In this document: positions 23,421-34,242 of the stretch, piece after piece | Position numbering within the stretch: position 1 is the first letter of the stretch | Layout of the letters: each line of letters opens with the position of its first letter | Origin: Cristatella mucedo | Lineage: Eukaryota; Bryozoa; Phylactolaemata; Cristatellidae | NCBI GenBank assembly: GCA_009760855.2 | Contig: WPIO01000107.1 | Location: 1,370,001-1,434,000, forward strand | Length of the DNA: 64,000 nt | Direction: 5' to 3' | The notes under the pieces: model-generated | Seen by the model: the letters and a program-made list of their open reading frames with translations, nothing else | Databases searched by the model: none | What the model was told of the DNA's origin: nothing | Position numbers and translations under genes: made by a program

Positions 23421-25244
23421 CGGTTACGAGCCGGCGCGAGCGTTTTACCATGCAAGCACCGGCCCGACTGAGTTAACTGGGCGAACTCCCGAAGCTCGAG
23501 TATCAATCAATCCACTGGATCAATCAAAACTGGAGGTGGAGTCGCTATTATTGTGCTTTCGAAATCCAACTTCAAGCCATTTGCAGTACCCACGAAGCAG
23601 TCTTTTGAATCGATTGTCTTGATTTCACCCGAAAACACGCTTCCGATGGTGGCAGTAGTCTACCGCCCACCTCCGTACCAAATTCTCCTTTATCTCAGAT
23701 TTCTCCCATCTCATTTCGATTCCGTCTGAAAGAAATCGATCCTTTCTCGTTATCAGTGATTTCAACATTCACTTTGATAACTTATCCGACGCCTTCAGCA
23801 CTGAATTTCGCGAACTGACTGACTGATTCATTGTCTCTTGCGGCTCATGTGCATGGCCCTACTCACACCAACGGTCACAGACTCGATCAAATTTTCTCAT
23901 ACAACTGCACTTTTTCATCACCAATTCTTACCAAATCCTGCTTATCTGACCACATGCAGATCTCATTCAGTCTACAGTATGTGCCTGCTTCCTCCTCCTC
24001 TAAAATGACCTGTGAATCGCAAAACCTTAACACCATTGACATCGATGCTGTCCGTGCGAGAATATCTGCCTCGCCTCTGCTGCTCAGTGCTCCCTCTGAT
24101 CTGTCATCATTGGTAGATAGCTATAACACGACACTAGCTGACACGCTCGACGAGTTTGCACCTCGTACTAAGCACACTGTGTGCCCTTGCCCAGACTGCC
24201 AATGGTTTACCACAGACATTAAACTTGCCAGGTCCACTAAGCCCAAGCTTGAAAAAGCATACAAAAGATCAGGACTAACTGCATCGACAGGCATACGAGG
24301 ACTACTTAGTGTAGGTCGATCCAAGCAAAGGCCAAGTCTAGCTTCTATAAAAACATTGTTGAATCACAGATGCACGATCCAAAATTGCTGATGTCAATGA
24401 TCAACCATCTCCTTAACCTCTCCCGGATTAGCTCCTTACCTGATAATCCCTGTGGTTATCGCTTCTCTCGATTATTTGTCCAGAAGATAAACAAGATCAG
24501 GTAGTCCATCCCTCCGATTCCAGTATCCCCACTACAATGCTGTGTCTCAATTCCTTGCAGCACCTCAATGTCTACATTCAACTAGGTCACTAGTGACCTC
24601 GTTCTGAAGTTCATATCCCAATCAAAGAAGGCAACAAGTCCGTTGGACCCTATTTCGGCTGTCCTGCTCCTACGTTGCATTGATTTACTGCTGCCATGCA
24701 TAACTAACATCATTAATATGTCACTAGTTCGAGGTCATGTTCCAGCACCTTTCAAAAAGCCGTAGTCAGGCCACTACTCAAGAAAGCGATACTAGACCAA
24801 GATATCTTGAGCAACTACCGCCCAGTCTCCCTTCTACCATTTCTATCAAAGACACGGGAACGAGTCGTGGCAAATTAGCCGAACTCACATATTGAAACTT
24901 CAAACTTTTCCAGTAAGTTCTAGTCTTGCTTTAGAGCTAATCACTCCGCAGAGTCAGCATTGCTTCTGGTGTATAACGACCTACTTAGGAATGCAGATAT
25001 GGGTAGAGTATCTCTGCTTGTTTTGCTTGATCTTTCGGCAGCTTTTGTTACTATCGATCAAGTTGTAGTTGAGCGCCTCTCATCTCACCTGGGCATTACT
25101 GGCACTGCTCTGGAATGGTTCAGGTCGTATCTCAGTGGGAGACTCTAGAGAATTGACGTGAATGGACAATGATCATCCGAGGCACATCTGAAATATTGGG
25201 TACCTCAGGGCTCTGTGCTAGGTCCGGTTCTTTTCATGGTTTAT

Positions 25245-25246
25245 AC

Positions 25247-25282
<36 letters not shown>
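25245..25282. repeat. (CT)n array inside L2-A RT
   Basis: Follows ATGGTTTATA and precedes the codons for DVTA; homologous position to 15381-15493. Confidence 0.92.
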
Positions 25283-25975
25283 GTCGATGTGACTGCCATG
25301 CACGATCTAGGTTTTCACTCCTATGCGGATGACACTCAATTGTATCTCGGCTTTGATCCCTCCCAGCCTTCGAGCACCTCGAATTCTCTCAGCTCCCTGG
25401 CTGCATGTATGGATGATATCCCCACATGGATGGCAGCAAATCTTCTTAAATTGAATGATGTAAAACTAACTTACTTGCTATGGGAAAACCAAGGGTGATT
25501 AAGAAATTGGAAAGGCTCACGCTCAAAATCGACCCTGTTAGCATATCTCCTGTTGAATCTGCAAGAAATGTAGGTGTCATGTTCCAAAGTGAAATTTCGT
25601 TAGACGACCACATCAGCTCCACAATCAAGTCTGACTACTTTTAAGCACATAACATTGCTAAAATTCGGGATTGTTTAGATAAATATACCACATCTAAGTT
25701 GATCCAAGAATTTGTGACATCCCGTCTTGACTTCTGTAACTCACTGCTCGCTGGCCCACCGGCATGTGCAATCAGGTGCTTACAGCTGGTGCAAATTTCC
25801 TCAGCTATGCTTGTCTGTCGTGAGAGTCGCAGTTTCCATATCGCACCACTTCTCGCCGACCTGCACTGGCTACCAGTCAAGCAACGGATCGACTTCAAGG
25901 TTTTGTCGCTCACTTTCAAGTTCCATCATTCATTGGCTACAGCCTACCTATCAGATCTAGTCCCTCACCAGGCTA

Positions 25976-26505
25976 ATAATAATAATAATAATAATTCACT
26001 TGATAAAGCGCCCTCAGAGAACTTAATCTCTCTCTAGGCGCTTTACATTTGCTGTAAAGTGAAATGCAATTGAATGGTAAGTAAAATCATGCTTGAAAAA
26101 ACAAACGAAATGAATAATATGGTTAGGGGTGACATGCACAGGGTCAGCATGCAAATGTGGTTAGTGGCAGCATGCACAGTGTCAGCACGCATAAGCACAT
26201 CAAGGACGAATCACAGGGACCCACTAAACGCTGTCCTAAATAGGTGTGTTTTTAGGTTCCTTTTAAATGTGGTCAGGTCAGGGGATGTTCTGACGCAGGT
26301 CGGCAGGGAGTTCCAGGCTTTGGGAGCATATGAACTAAATGCACAGTCTCCAAAGGATTTGAGGTTTGTATGAGGTATTTCTAGACTGTTGGATTCCGAA
26401 AAGCGGGTGGTACGATGCTTAGCCTGATGGGGTAGTATATCTGACAGATAGGCTGGAGCCATAGAATGAAGGGACCTAAAAGTGAGGGACAAAACCTTGA
26501 AGTCG
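25976..26505 (-). mobile_element. Nested inverted L2-A 3' copy
   Basis: Starts with (AATAAT)n, the tail of a minus-strand copy, and runs back through the 3' UTR to an intact ORF end (LTFRSLHSMAPAYLSDILPH ... FRTAFSGSL) at 26211-26492. It interrupts the host copy between codons of LVPHQA and the HRTTRF-equivalent region, which resumes near 26506. Confidence 0.88.
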
Positions 26506-26676
26506 CATTTGTACCACCGACTTTTCGGAATCTAGTTGTTTACTTATACCTCGTACAAACCTCAAATCCTTTGTAGACCATGCCTTTAGTTCGTTTGCTC
26601 CCAAAGCCTGGAGTTCACTCCCGGCTTCCGTCGCAACATCCCCTGACTTGACCATACTTAAAGGAAATTTAAAACG

Positions 26677-26971
26677 TGTAGGCTAAATTGTCGTCGCGAG
26701 CGGCACAGCACGCTAGCCAACGAGGAACACCACCAGTTTATTTCCTCCACGCTCACAGCCGGCGGAAGCACTACTCCCCGCCGCAGACGTCGCCCGCTTC
26801 TCTCCTCTGCGGTACCGGAACGCTGCGCTCTCATTCGTTGGCACCGTTGCCAACGCCTAGCTGCGCTCCGATTGCCTAACCGGTGGCCGGGAGGGACACC
26901 CAGCCTAGTACTGGCAGCTAACAACATTTAGGTGCTGTCACCGACTGCGGTCTACATAAACAAAAAACACA
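26677..26971 (-). repeat. LTR (3' LTR of the element)
   Basis: 295 bp, TG...CA ends on each strand; contains AATAAA on the minus strand (from TTTATTTCC), a likely polyadenylation signal. Confidence 0.93.
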
Positions 26972-27031
26972 TGCCCGCCTGATCTGGAGGCCAATCTACG
27001 GCGCATTCTCCACTTTTTGGCAGCAAGAAGG

Positions 27032-27307
27032 CTAAACAGTAAGCACGTAGTCCTCATAGCGTGCCGGTGGTCTCAGGCCATATCTTGGCCGTAGCTGTCT
27101 ACTGGGCTCGTCGGCTCTGGCCGTATCACCAGGGCCGGCATCGGAGTGTGCATCAAGGAGTTCGTTAGCGATCGGTACTGTTCTGATGTCCGCTCCCTTA
27201 ATTATGAGGCTAAGTAACGGCTGCTCGGAGGAGGCAGGCGACCGCACGGCCTGTGGAAACAAGCCGGCTGCGTTTGACAGCTGCGTTCGTGCGTCGAGGG
27301 GCCACAT
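27032..27307 (-). pseudogene. Vestige of the pol C-terminus
   Basis: In a frame different from gag, the peptide ends SRQLRPRYGLRPPARYEDYV and stops 60 bp before the LTR. R-rich then RPPxRY just before the stop is the usual end of gypsy-type integrase/pol polyproteins. This implies that the middle of pol was deleted. The call rests on this short motif and its position. Confidence 0.5.
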
Positions 27308-28163
27308 ATTTTTCCACCGCTGGCGCCTCGTCGGGCGGCACAGCCTCGAAGCTCAATGGTGCATCCCACACCATCACCACTTCGCAAGCCACCACCGCGT
27401 CTCCGGGCGCCGCCGCCGCCGCGTCTCCGGGCACCGCCGCCGCCGCGTCTTCGGGCGCCGCCGTGTCTCCGGGCGCCACCGCGTCTCCGGGCGCCGCCGC
27501 GTCTCCGGGCGCCGCCGCCGCCGCGTCTTCGGGCGCCGCCGCCGCGTTTCCGACCTGCACCGCATATCCGATCTGCGCCTCGTCTCCTAACAGATCTGCG
27601 TCACAGCCCACTTGCGTCGCCGATGAGCCTCCGACCTGCTCCGCATCTCCCACTTGCTCCGAGTCGTAACCCACCGGTTCGTCGCATGCCAGAGTCACCT
27701 CCACGGCTTCCGCTACCTCGCAGGCCGTTGCCTCGTTGCACACCACATGCGCCTGGCAAACCGTCACAGCCTGGATCGCTGTCACCGCGTTCCACAGGGT
27801 GGCATCCTGGCAAACCGTTGTCGCCCGGCGGACCGTCGGCGACTGCTGATATTGCTTCTGGTCCCTTTTGTCGCCGCCCTCTCTCCGACGAGCATTTGCA
27901 AACTCAGCGCTCAGCAGTCGCGCTTTACCTGCAGGGCTAGCCAGCGCTGTTACCAGAGCCTCGCGAAGCAGACGGTAATCATCCTTGATTGCCTTCGGCA
28001 TGTAAGAATACACATAGAATGCTCTTCCTTCCAGGAAGAGAGGCAGAAATTTATGCCAGATTGTCGGATTGACGCCGTACAGCTCGAGCCGCCGCTCCGA
28101 GTCAAGCAGCCAAGTTGCGAAGTCATCACCGACTTGAAAATGCTCAAGCAACATTGCTGTCAT
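27210..28163 (-). CDS. Gag-like protein of the LTR element (317 aa)
   Basis: Intact frame starting 20 nt inside the 5' LTR. Residues 1-80 look like a retrotransposon capsid/gag N-terminal domain (FQVGDDFATWLLDSERRLEL, LPLFLEGRAFYVYSYM, DDYRLLREALVTAL). The rest has changed: a Cys- and Val-rich middle without a recognisable CCHC zinc knuckle, then a repetitive Ala/Pro/Asp/Glu stretch (APEDAAAA / APGDAAAP units) coded by a GCC-rich minisatellite. The last ~30 codons overlap the pol vestige in another frame. Gag would form the particle that packages element RNA; whether this one still does is uncertain. Confidence 0.72.
   Translation of the reverse strand: MTAMLLEHFQVGDDFATWLLDSERRLELYGVNPTIWHKFLPLFLEGRAFYVYSYMPKAIKDDYRLLREALVTALASPAGKARLLSAEFANARRREGGDKRDQKQYQQSPTVRRATTVCQDATLWNAVTAIQAVTVCQAHVVCNEATACEVAEAVEVTLACDEPVGYDSEQVGDAEQVGGSSATQVGCDADLLGDEAQIGYAVQVGNAAAAPEDAAAAAPGDAAAPGDAVAPGDTAAPEDAAAAVPGDAAAAAPGDAVVACEVVMVWDAPLSFEAVPPDEAPAVEKYVAPRRTNAAVKRSRLVSTGRAVACLLRAAVT
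27404..27552. repeat. GCC-rich minisatellite within gag
   Basis: Degenerate units of GGCGCCGCC(GCC)n GCGTCTCC; codes the Ala/Pro/Asp repeat on the minus strand. Confidence 0.9.
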
Positions 28164-28183
28164 CGCCGCCGCCGGAAATAGCT

Positions 28184-28478
28184 TGTAGTCTAAATTGTCG
28201 TCGCGAGCGGCACAGCACGCTAGCCAACGAGGAACACCACCAGTTTATTTCCTCCACGCTCACAGCCGGCGGAAGCACTACTCCCCGCCGCAGACGTCGC
28301 CCGCTTCTCTCCTCTGCGGTACCGGAACGCTGCGCTCTCATTCGTTGGCGCCGTTGCCAACGCCTAGCTGCGCTCCGATTGCCTAACCGGTGGCCGGGAG
28401 GGCCACCCAGCCTAGTACTGGCAGATAACAACATTTAGGTGCTGTCACCGACTGCGGTCTACATAAACAAAAACCACA
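28184..28478 (-). repeat. LTR (5' LTR of the element)
   Basis: 295 bp, same length as the other LTR with five differences and no indel, indicating fairly recent insertion relative to the decayed LINE around it. Confidence 0.93.
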
Positions 28479-28974
28479 AAACGTACCTAGTTATGACAGC
28501 ATTTAATGGGTCCCTGTGATTCGTCCTTTATGTGCTTTTTCGTGCTGACTGTTGCATGCTGCCACTAACCACATTTGCATGCTGACCCTGTGCATGTCAC
28601 CCCTAACTATGTTATTCATGTTGTTTATCAAGCATGACACCACTCACCATTCGATCTGTGTTTCCTTTGCAGCCAATTGTAAAGCGCCTAGAAAGTTATT
28701 GAGTTCTCGGAGGGCGCTTTACCAAGCGCATTATTGTTATTTGTAGCATATTAAAATAATTTATGTGTGCGTCGCTGGCGATGGCTCCGACCCCGAAGGC
28801 GGACAGCTACAGCACACTAAGATACGAGCAGCTGAGTAGCCGGCAGAACACAACTGGGCAGACTAAGTTGCACTTGGCGGTTCGTCGCCATAGGTTCGAC
28901 TCTCGCCCTCTCGAAGCGTAGTCTTGCATCGACTACGGAAGCTACTGTCCCGAGCTCTCTCAGTCGTCCCCCTT

Positions 28975-29257
<283 letters not shown>

Positions 29258-29390
29258 CTGAACTCGTGACCTCGCGCGTAGCTGCTATTTTCTTGGACCT
29301 CTCGGTGTCCGTTCTCAGGTTTTTCGCTTCTGCCTGTAGCCTATTAGATGGCTTCTGCACCAGCTTGCCATCCTCTAGCTTTGTCCGCTT

Positions 29391-29623
29391 AAGCACATTA
29401 GCCGGGCCATCTCCTAACCGCACCGTCTGCACTGGGGTTCATTCTAACTTGAGCTACGTGGACCAGGAAGCCGCGTCAGTGCCCTAGTCGAACCACCAAG
29501 GCAAGCACATTAGTCGGTCCATCCCCTAACCGCAACGTCTGCCCAGAGCTTCATTGTAACCTGAGCTAGGTGGGCCAGGAGCCGGGCCTGTACTACGTGC
29601 CCTAGCTGAACTAATTAAGGCAA
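29391..29623. repeat. Tandem duplication, ~112-120 bp units
   Basis: Unit 1 29391-29502 and unit 2 from 29503 both begin AAGCACATTAG and share CCTAACCGCA, CGTCTGC, TGAGCTA and GTGCCCTAG in order, with scattered substitutions. Confidence 0.88.
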
Positions 29624-30073
29624 CGGCTCAACATCGCGGCTAACCTGAGAGCTGCCCCAGTGTACTATAAACGCACGAACTTCACTAGAATGAGTAGCCT
29701 CAAAATACATGCACGCGCATGACCCGATGCTCGCAAACTCCGACGACAACGGAGCGCTCGAAACTATGCACGGAGCAACAGCAACTCATCAAAAAAAGCA
29801 CAACCGTAGCAGGATTCAGAGACCGGTCGATCGTCGATCCTAGCGAGCGGCTTCGGTCAGGTCCACGCTTTACGTAGTAGCCAGGCCGCAGGTCAGACAA
29901 TAATCACTTTAGTAGGAAACGCACATCGCACATCGCACTGCTCATATGCCTCGGCCTATCGCTGCTGTTTCGTAAGCGCTCGGTTCTGATTCAGCGGCCA
30001 AGGTCATTCATTGTTCGTTCAGTCCACGTTCAGCTGCCAAGCTCGTTGTCCATAGACGCAGGTTGCTTTCTAC
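29624..30073. other. No gene or repeat recognised
   Basis: Mixed unique-looking sequence, short frames only. Confidence 0.5.
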
Positions 30074-30150
30074 GGCGGTTGCTTTTACGACCTCGGGACC
30101 GAGGTCGTAAAAGCAACCGCCTTACCTAGTGTGCCATCGCGGCTCACCAA
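30074..30150 (-). mobile_element. SINE-B 5' half folded back on itself
   Basis: From 30150 down, the minus strand is the SINE-B 5' end (GAGCCGCGATGGCACACTAG, TAAGGCGGTTGC, CGACCTCGG). At the internal palindrome it reverses and copies its own preceding 23 bp, giving perfect arms 30074-30096 and 30099-30121 with a 2-nt spacer. The rest of the SINE is absent. Confidence 0.85.
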
Positions 30151-30979
30151 CTAAGCGAAGGTTCAAAGCAGAGATAGATTCGGTTGTCATGCTGCGCGAC
30201 GTCGTCGCACGGAGCGATGGATGCTAAGGATCTGCTGCAGCTCTCTAAATAAGTGCGGCTTTCAGATCAGCCGACCTTAGCTTCGTTGTAATTTTAACCT
30301 AGTCAAAATTCTTTCAAAAGCTAATTCTATCAATGCCATCGAGAGATTCAGCCGATGAAGTGCACCCTTCTACCCACACCGACATAACTGCGCCGGTGAC
30401 ACGGCGCCGCGATACCGCTTTGGAGCGATACATCCCGACTAACTTTCCCCTCTACGCTTTAAGTTTTAATCTCGCCGCCACCTATCTACTCCGCCCATAG
30501 CGACTCACGACTCTTTGACCGGATTTGCCAACGAGAGAGATTTGTTGTAGGCTTTTTCCTTTTCAAGCCTTCGGATGAAATTTATTAATGAATGCTTCAT
30601 AGGTACTATGCTGAGATGAGAATCAGCGTAACGAGTACAAAAACTCTAGTAAAGCCAGAATGCCTACATAGATTGTTGTACACTCGAAACAACGCTCATT
30701 CTCGCCACCGATCAGCTCTAAAACCCGACTGAAATTTACTTTCTAGGTTCAAAGTGTTCACAAAATAATTTAGCTGATCTGACACTACTCGTTCTTGCGT
30801 GTACGATAGGAAGGCTGAAGGGAGGACTGGGCGGAAGGTGATGCTCTTCCGGTGTAATGATAAAATTTCACAATTGTCTCTTTGAAATGTGACACCGTCA
30901 TATACCGCCATATTTCGATGTCACTGGCTTCGCATTTCGCCTCGCCGCGGCTCTGACCACAAGTACAGGAAGAACTGGC
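30151..30979. other. No gene or repeat recognised
   Basis: About 0.8 kb. A minus-strand peptide near 30700-30780 (VSDQLNYFVNTLNLESKFQS) resembles the L2-A RT region before FQSGFRA, so a small decayed LINE piece lies at about 30697-30790. Confidence 0.45.
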
Positions 30980-31142
30980 GAACCGTGATGGAGCACTAGG
31001 TAAGGTGGCTGCATTTCACGACTTCGGTCGTGCGGTCGTGGGTTCGAATCCTGCGGTGAGCAATCCTTTATTGCTACTGCAAGCGGTGGTGATAGCCGTA
31101 CAGGCTCTTCTGTCTCCATACAAAAGATGCTGTTGAATCAGC
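30980..31142 (+). mobile_element. SINE-B copy, near full-length
   Basis: GAACCGTGATGGAGCACTAG, TAAGGTGGCTGC, B-box GGGTTCGAATCCTGC, CACTGCAAGCGGTGGTGATAG, CAGGCTCTTCTGTC, TTGAATCAGC. Confidence 0.9.
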
Positions 31143-31530
31143 AAAAAAATGCACCGACCGCATACGCGTGCAAAATAAATCTCCTAACTGCATCTTGACG
31201 TCACTAGCTGCGAGCCGAGTGTAGCGTCCGCGTATCGCCGGGAGCCAGCTGTCCGCAACGCAGTGGTCGTTTCGCTGATCGGCCTATAACTTCGTCGAAT
31301 GGCCGCAGACGCCGTCGTCGGGGCAGCAGCAAGGTAAGTCTCGTCAGCGTAGCCCTGAGCTGCCCGCACCCGCAGCCGCCAGACCACTACCCGGTCAGCG
31401 TTGCCCTCTCGGTGAGGCAAGCTTCAACGGGCGGCTTCAGTCCAGCGGCTTGTCCCGCTTACAGTGCGGCTGCTGCTTGCGGACGTTACCGCCGATCGCT
31501 TGGTAGTTCTTTCTGTATAGCATCTGTAAA
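31143..31530. other. No gene recognised
   Basis: GC-moderate sequence with one short Ala/Arg-rich minus frame. Confidence 0.5.
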
Positions 31531-31664
31531 GTGTTTGGCCTAGCGGTTAAGATGCTCGCCCCGACCAAGGTCTGGCCGAGGTCGTAGGCTCGAGCCGCGC
31601 GGCGTATGTGATGCGTATGAATAGAGATTAAGTTTTCTTAGGGCGCTGTACAAACGAATGAATT
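31531..31664 (+). mobile_element. SINE-A copy
   Basis: TTTGGCCTAGCGGTTAAG head, GACCAAGGTCTGGCCGAGG, B-box, hairpin tail and AATGAATTA end. A second tail fragment (CTCCGAGGGCACTATACAAA) follows at about 31680-31702. Confidence 0.87.
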
Positions 31665-31715
31665 AGAAGGAGATCCATTTCTCCGAGGGCACTATACAAA
31701 TTTATAATAGTAATA

Positions 31716-31870
31716 GTAATACAATAGTTATAGCTATTATCTCCCTTTAGAGCGATAAATATAAATATATATACTAAATATAAAGAAATAATAAATATAA
31801 ATAAATAATAAATATAAATTAATAATAAATATAAATAAATAATATATGTATAAATAAGTTATATATATAT
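31716..31870. repeat. AT-rich array of AAATAAATA-type units
   Basis: Irregular (A3-4T)n repeats lying between SINE-A tails of opposite orientation. Confidence 0.85.
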
Positions 31871-31925
31871 AATTTGTTTGCATAGCGCCCTAAGATAACT
31901 TAATATCTATTCGGGCGCTTCACAT
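31868..31925 (-). mobile_element. SINE-A tail fragment
   Basis: TTGCATAGCGCCCTAAGA..CTTAATATCTATTCGGGCGCTTCAC is the reverse of a SINE-A 3' end; no head. Confidence 0.7.
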
Positions 31926-32048
31926 TGGCGCATGCGTACGACCGCATCCGCAGCCTGACGAGTGCAGTAGGCACTGACCTGCGGTGCCTTGCACTGCTGT
32001 AAGCCAGCCCCCCGAACGGTGGGCAGCGGTACATTTGCAACGCCATCT

Positions 32049-32130
32049 ATAATAACAATACAGTTGATAAAGCACCCGCAGAGAAAGCAATCTCTTTCTA
32101 GGTGCTTTAGATTGGCTGCAAAGGAAATTT
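32049..32130 (-). mobile_element. L2-A LINE tail only
   Basis: CAGTTGATAAAGCACCC, inner stem, TCTAGGTGCTTTAGATT on the plus strand. Confidence 0.78.
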
Positions 32131-33248
32131 GCTGCAGTTACCGTTTGCTACAACGAAGGTGCCAGCAAATGAACCCTACCGCTGCCGTCGTACGTCAGGC
32201 GTCCTACGTCAGGACTCCCGAGATTGGTTCGTTTTATGCCAATTACACTACTATGCCCGCGTTAGCTTAGCTCCGTACGACCGGATGAATGCAAATGGGT
32301 TGTAGCGGCGGCTTCTTCGTATGGACATAACAGAACACGGCCGCAAGCAGAGCGCTCATAACGGTGCTAGTCTAAACCGACGCGCGGCGAATAGTAGCGA
32401 AGCCCTGAGCATTGGTTTCACGGCTAGAGCTGTCAGTGCAGAGCAAACGCTCGTACGTGCGCTGCAGTAGCGGAACGTGGCAGCGGCGAAGGAAGTACCT
32501 GTACTTTAACATAGCAAGTGTACATCCATAGGGAAGTCTATTTGACGGCGATGGAGGGTTACAGACGCGTGTTCAACAACGGCCATGATGCGTAACGCCG
32601 CGTCACGATCGCACGACTCAAAGCGTAGAGCTTAAGTCTTCTCAAACGCATAAGCACCGCATACTGGCTATAATTCCAAGCTATTACAATTTGAGCAACC
32701 GCTGATGCTAAACACCTGAGCGGCAATCATAATCTGGCCTATATTAAGCACTCCGCCGTTTCACTGTATTTTCATGAAAAAGGGCTAGAAAAAAAGGGCT
32801 AGAAAAAAAGGGCTAGAAAAAAAGGGCTAGAACCCGTCGGAGCGCTACCACAAGTGTGCGGTATAGGAGCTCTTACCTTCGGAGCGCTACCGTTGCGCTA
32901 GCGCAGCGGCGGCTCGCTGCGTCCTCTGTCGCAGACGCAGCGCAATCGACGGGCGCTAGTCCTTGCAGTCACGTGACAAGTGCTGGAGCATCCGAGCTCC
33001 GTAATTTACAGCAAGAAACTCGCACCTTAGTAGTAAGACCATGTCATCAGCGTAGAGCCACACACTCCACAGTCACCGAGGGCTGCGTGTGCGCAGCTCA
33101 GGTCATAATTAAAACTGATTAGCCATCGCTCCGGACAGCTTTCCATACTCTCTAAGCTCGATTATGAGAGCCGGTTTCTAATTAAAATGATTAGGAACCG
33201 TTAAGGATAATTATAATTCTTTCGCAAGGCACCCTCGCACAGCTACAT
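32131..33248. other. No gene recognised
   Basis: About 1.1 kb of mixed sequence; contains the 14-bp tandem repeat listed next. Confidence 0.5.
32776..32832. repeat. 14-bp tandem repeat, four units
   Basis: AAAAAAAGGGCTAG repeated; the first unit is shorter in A. Confidence 0.92.
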
Positions 33249-34242
33249 CTGTTATGACACTCGGTTGTACCTTTGCTTTGATCCCTCCCAGCCTTCGAGC
33301 ACCTCAAATTCTCTCAACTCACTTGCTGCATGTATTGATGACATTTGCACATGATTGGCTCTGCCAGCGTATCTCCTGTTGAATCAGCTCGAAATCTAGG
33401 TGTCATGTTCCAAAGCGACCTCTCGTTAGACGACTATATCAGCTCCACAGTCAAATCTGCCTATTTTCAGCTTCATAACATCGCTAAAATTCGGGCTTGT
33501 TTAGATAAGGATACCACATCCAAGTTGGTCCATGCATTCGTGACATCCCGTCTCGACTTCTGCAACTCACTGCTCACTGGCCTACCAGCATGTGCGATCA
33601 GGCGATTGCAGCTGGTGCGAAACTCTGCAGCTAGGCTTGTCTGTCGTGAGCGGCGCAGTTGCCACGGTACTCCACTTCTCGCCGACCTGCATTGGCCACC
33701 AGTCAAGCAATGGATTTACTTCAAGATTTTGTCGCTCACTTTTAGGTCACTTAATTCTTTGGCTCCAGCCTATCTGTCAGATCTACTCCCCCATCAGGCC
33801 AAGCATCGTACCACCCGCTTTTCGGAATCCAACAGTCTAGAAATACCTCGTACAAACCTCAAATCCTTTGGAGACCGTGCATTTAGTTCGTATGCTTCTA
33901 AAGCCTGGAACTCCCTCCCGACCTGCGTCAGAACATCCCCTGACGTGGCCACGTTTAAAAGAAACTTAAAAACACACCTATTTAGGACAGCATTTAGCGG
34001 GTGCCTGTGATTCGTCCTTCACGTGCTTATGGGTGCTGACACTGTGCATGCTGCCACTAACCACATTTGCATGCTGACCCTGTGCATGTCACCCCTAACC
34101 ATGTTATTCATGTTGTTTGTTTATCAAGCATGATATTACTCACCATTCAATTGCATTTCCCTTTGCCGCAAATGTAAAGCGCCTAGAGAGAGATTGAGTT
34201 CTCTGAGAGCGCTTTATCAAGTGCATTATTATTATTATTATT
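33249..34242 (+). mobile_element. L2-A LINE, C-terminal ORF and complete 3' end
   Basis: Starts just after the YADD-like motif (TRLYLCFDPSQ region), has an internal deletion near 33354, then a clean frame (33345-34010) for RNLGVMFQSDLSLDDY, LDFCNSLLTGLPACAI, AYLSDLLPHQAKHRTT, KAWNSLPTCVRTSPD and TFKRNLKTHLFRTAFSG. It has the full 3' UTR, tail hairpin and (ATT)n. This copy gives the uninterrupted version of the site invaded by the LTR element at 26677. Confidence 0.92.

Larger units (their letters stand above)
26677..28478 (-). mobile_element. Small LTR retrotransposon, gag plus pol remnant
   Basis: Two direct 295-bp LTRs (26677-26971 and 28184-28478) begin TGTAG and end CACA on the plus strand and differ at five positions by hand alignment. 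Flanks 26672-26676 and 28479-28483 are both AAACG, the 5-bp target duplication. Genes run on the minus strand. The 1212-bp interior holds a gag-like ORF (28163-27210) and a pol C-terminal vestige (27307-27032), but no protease, RT, RNase H or integrase core, so the element depended on a relative for movement. Only 20 nt separate the upstream LTR from the gag ATG, with no clear TGG primer site. It sits inside the 3' UTR of the L2-A copy. Confidence 0.93.
23515..28745 (+). mobile_element. L2-A LINE, most complete copy, with two nested insertions
   Basis: Reading the plus strand: endonuclease region from 23520 (GGGVAIIVLSKSNF, VAVVYRPPP, SDFNIHFDN, LDQIFS, CLSDHMQISFS with the conserved SDH), then RT (LDLSAAF at about 25030, GSVLGPVLFMVYT, SYADDTQLYLGF at about 25320), up to 25975. 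It resumes at 26506-26676 (FGD/AFSS and KAWSSLP region), and its 3' UTR and tail are 28484-28745. The gaps are an inverted L2-A 3' copy and an LTR element. Without them the copy is about 2.9 kb. ORF1 and the 5' end are missing and frames are broken, so it is dead. Confidence 0.9.

Noticed and set aside
24582-24597. 16-bp palindrome AGGTCACTAGTGACCT
   Set aside because: Short and inside decayed LINE sequence; not exceptional enough to report beside the longer palindromes.
27253-27669. 138-codon plus frame rich in Ala/Ser/Pro
   Set aside because: Antisense of the gag minisatellite; gag on the minus strand fits the LTR element structure.
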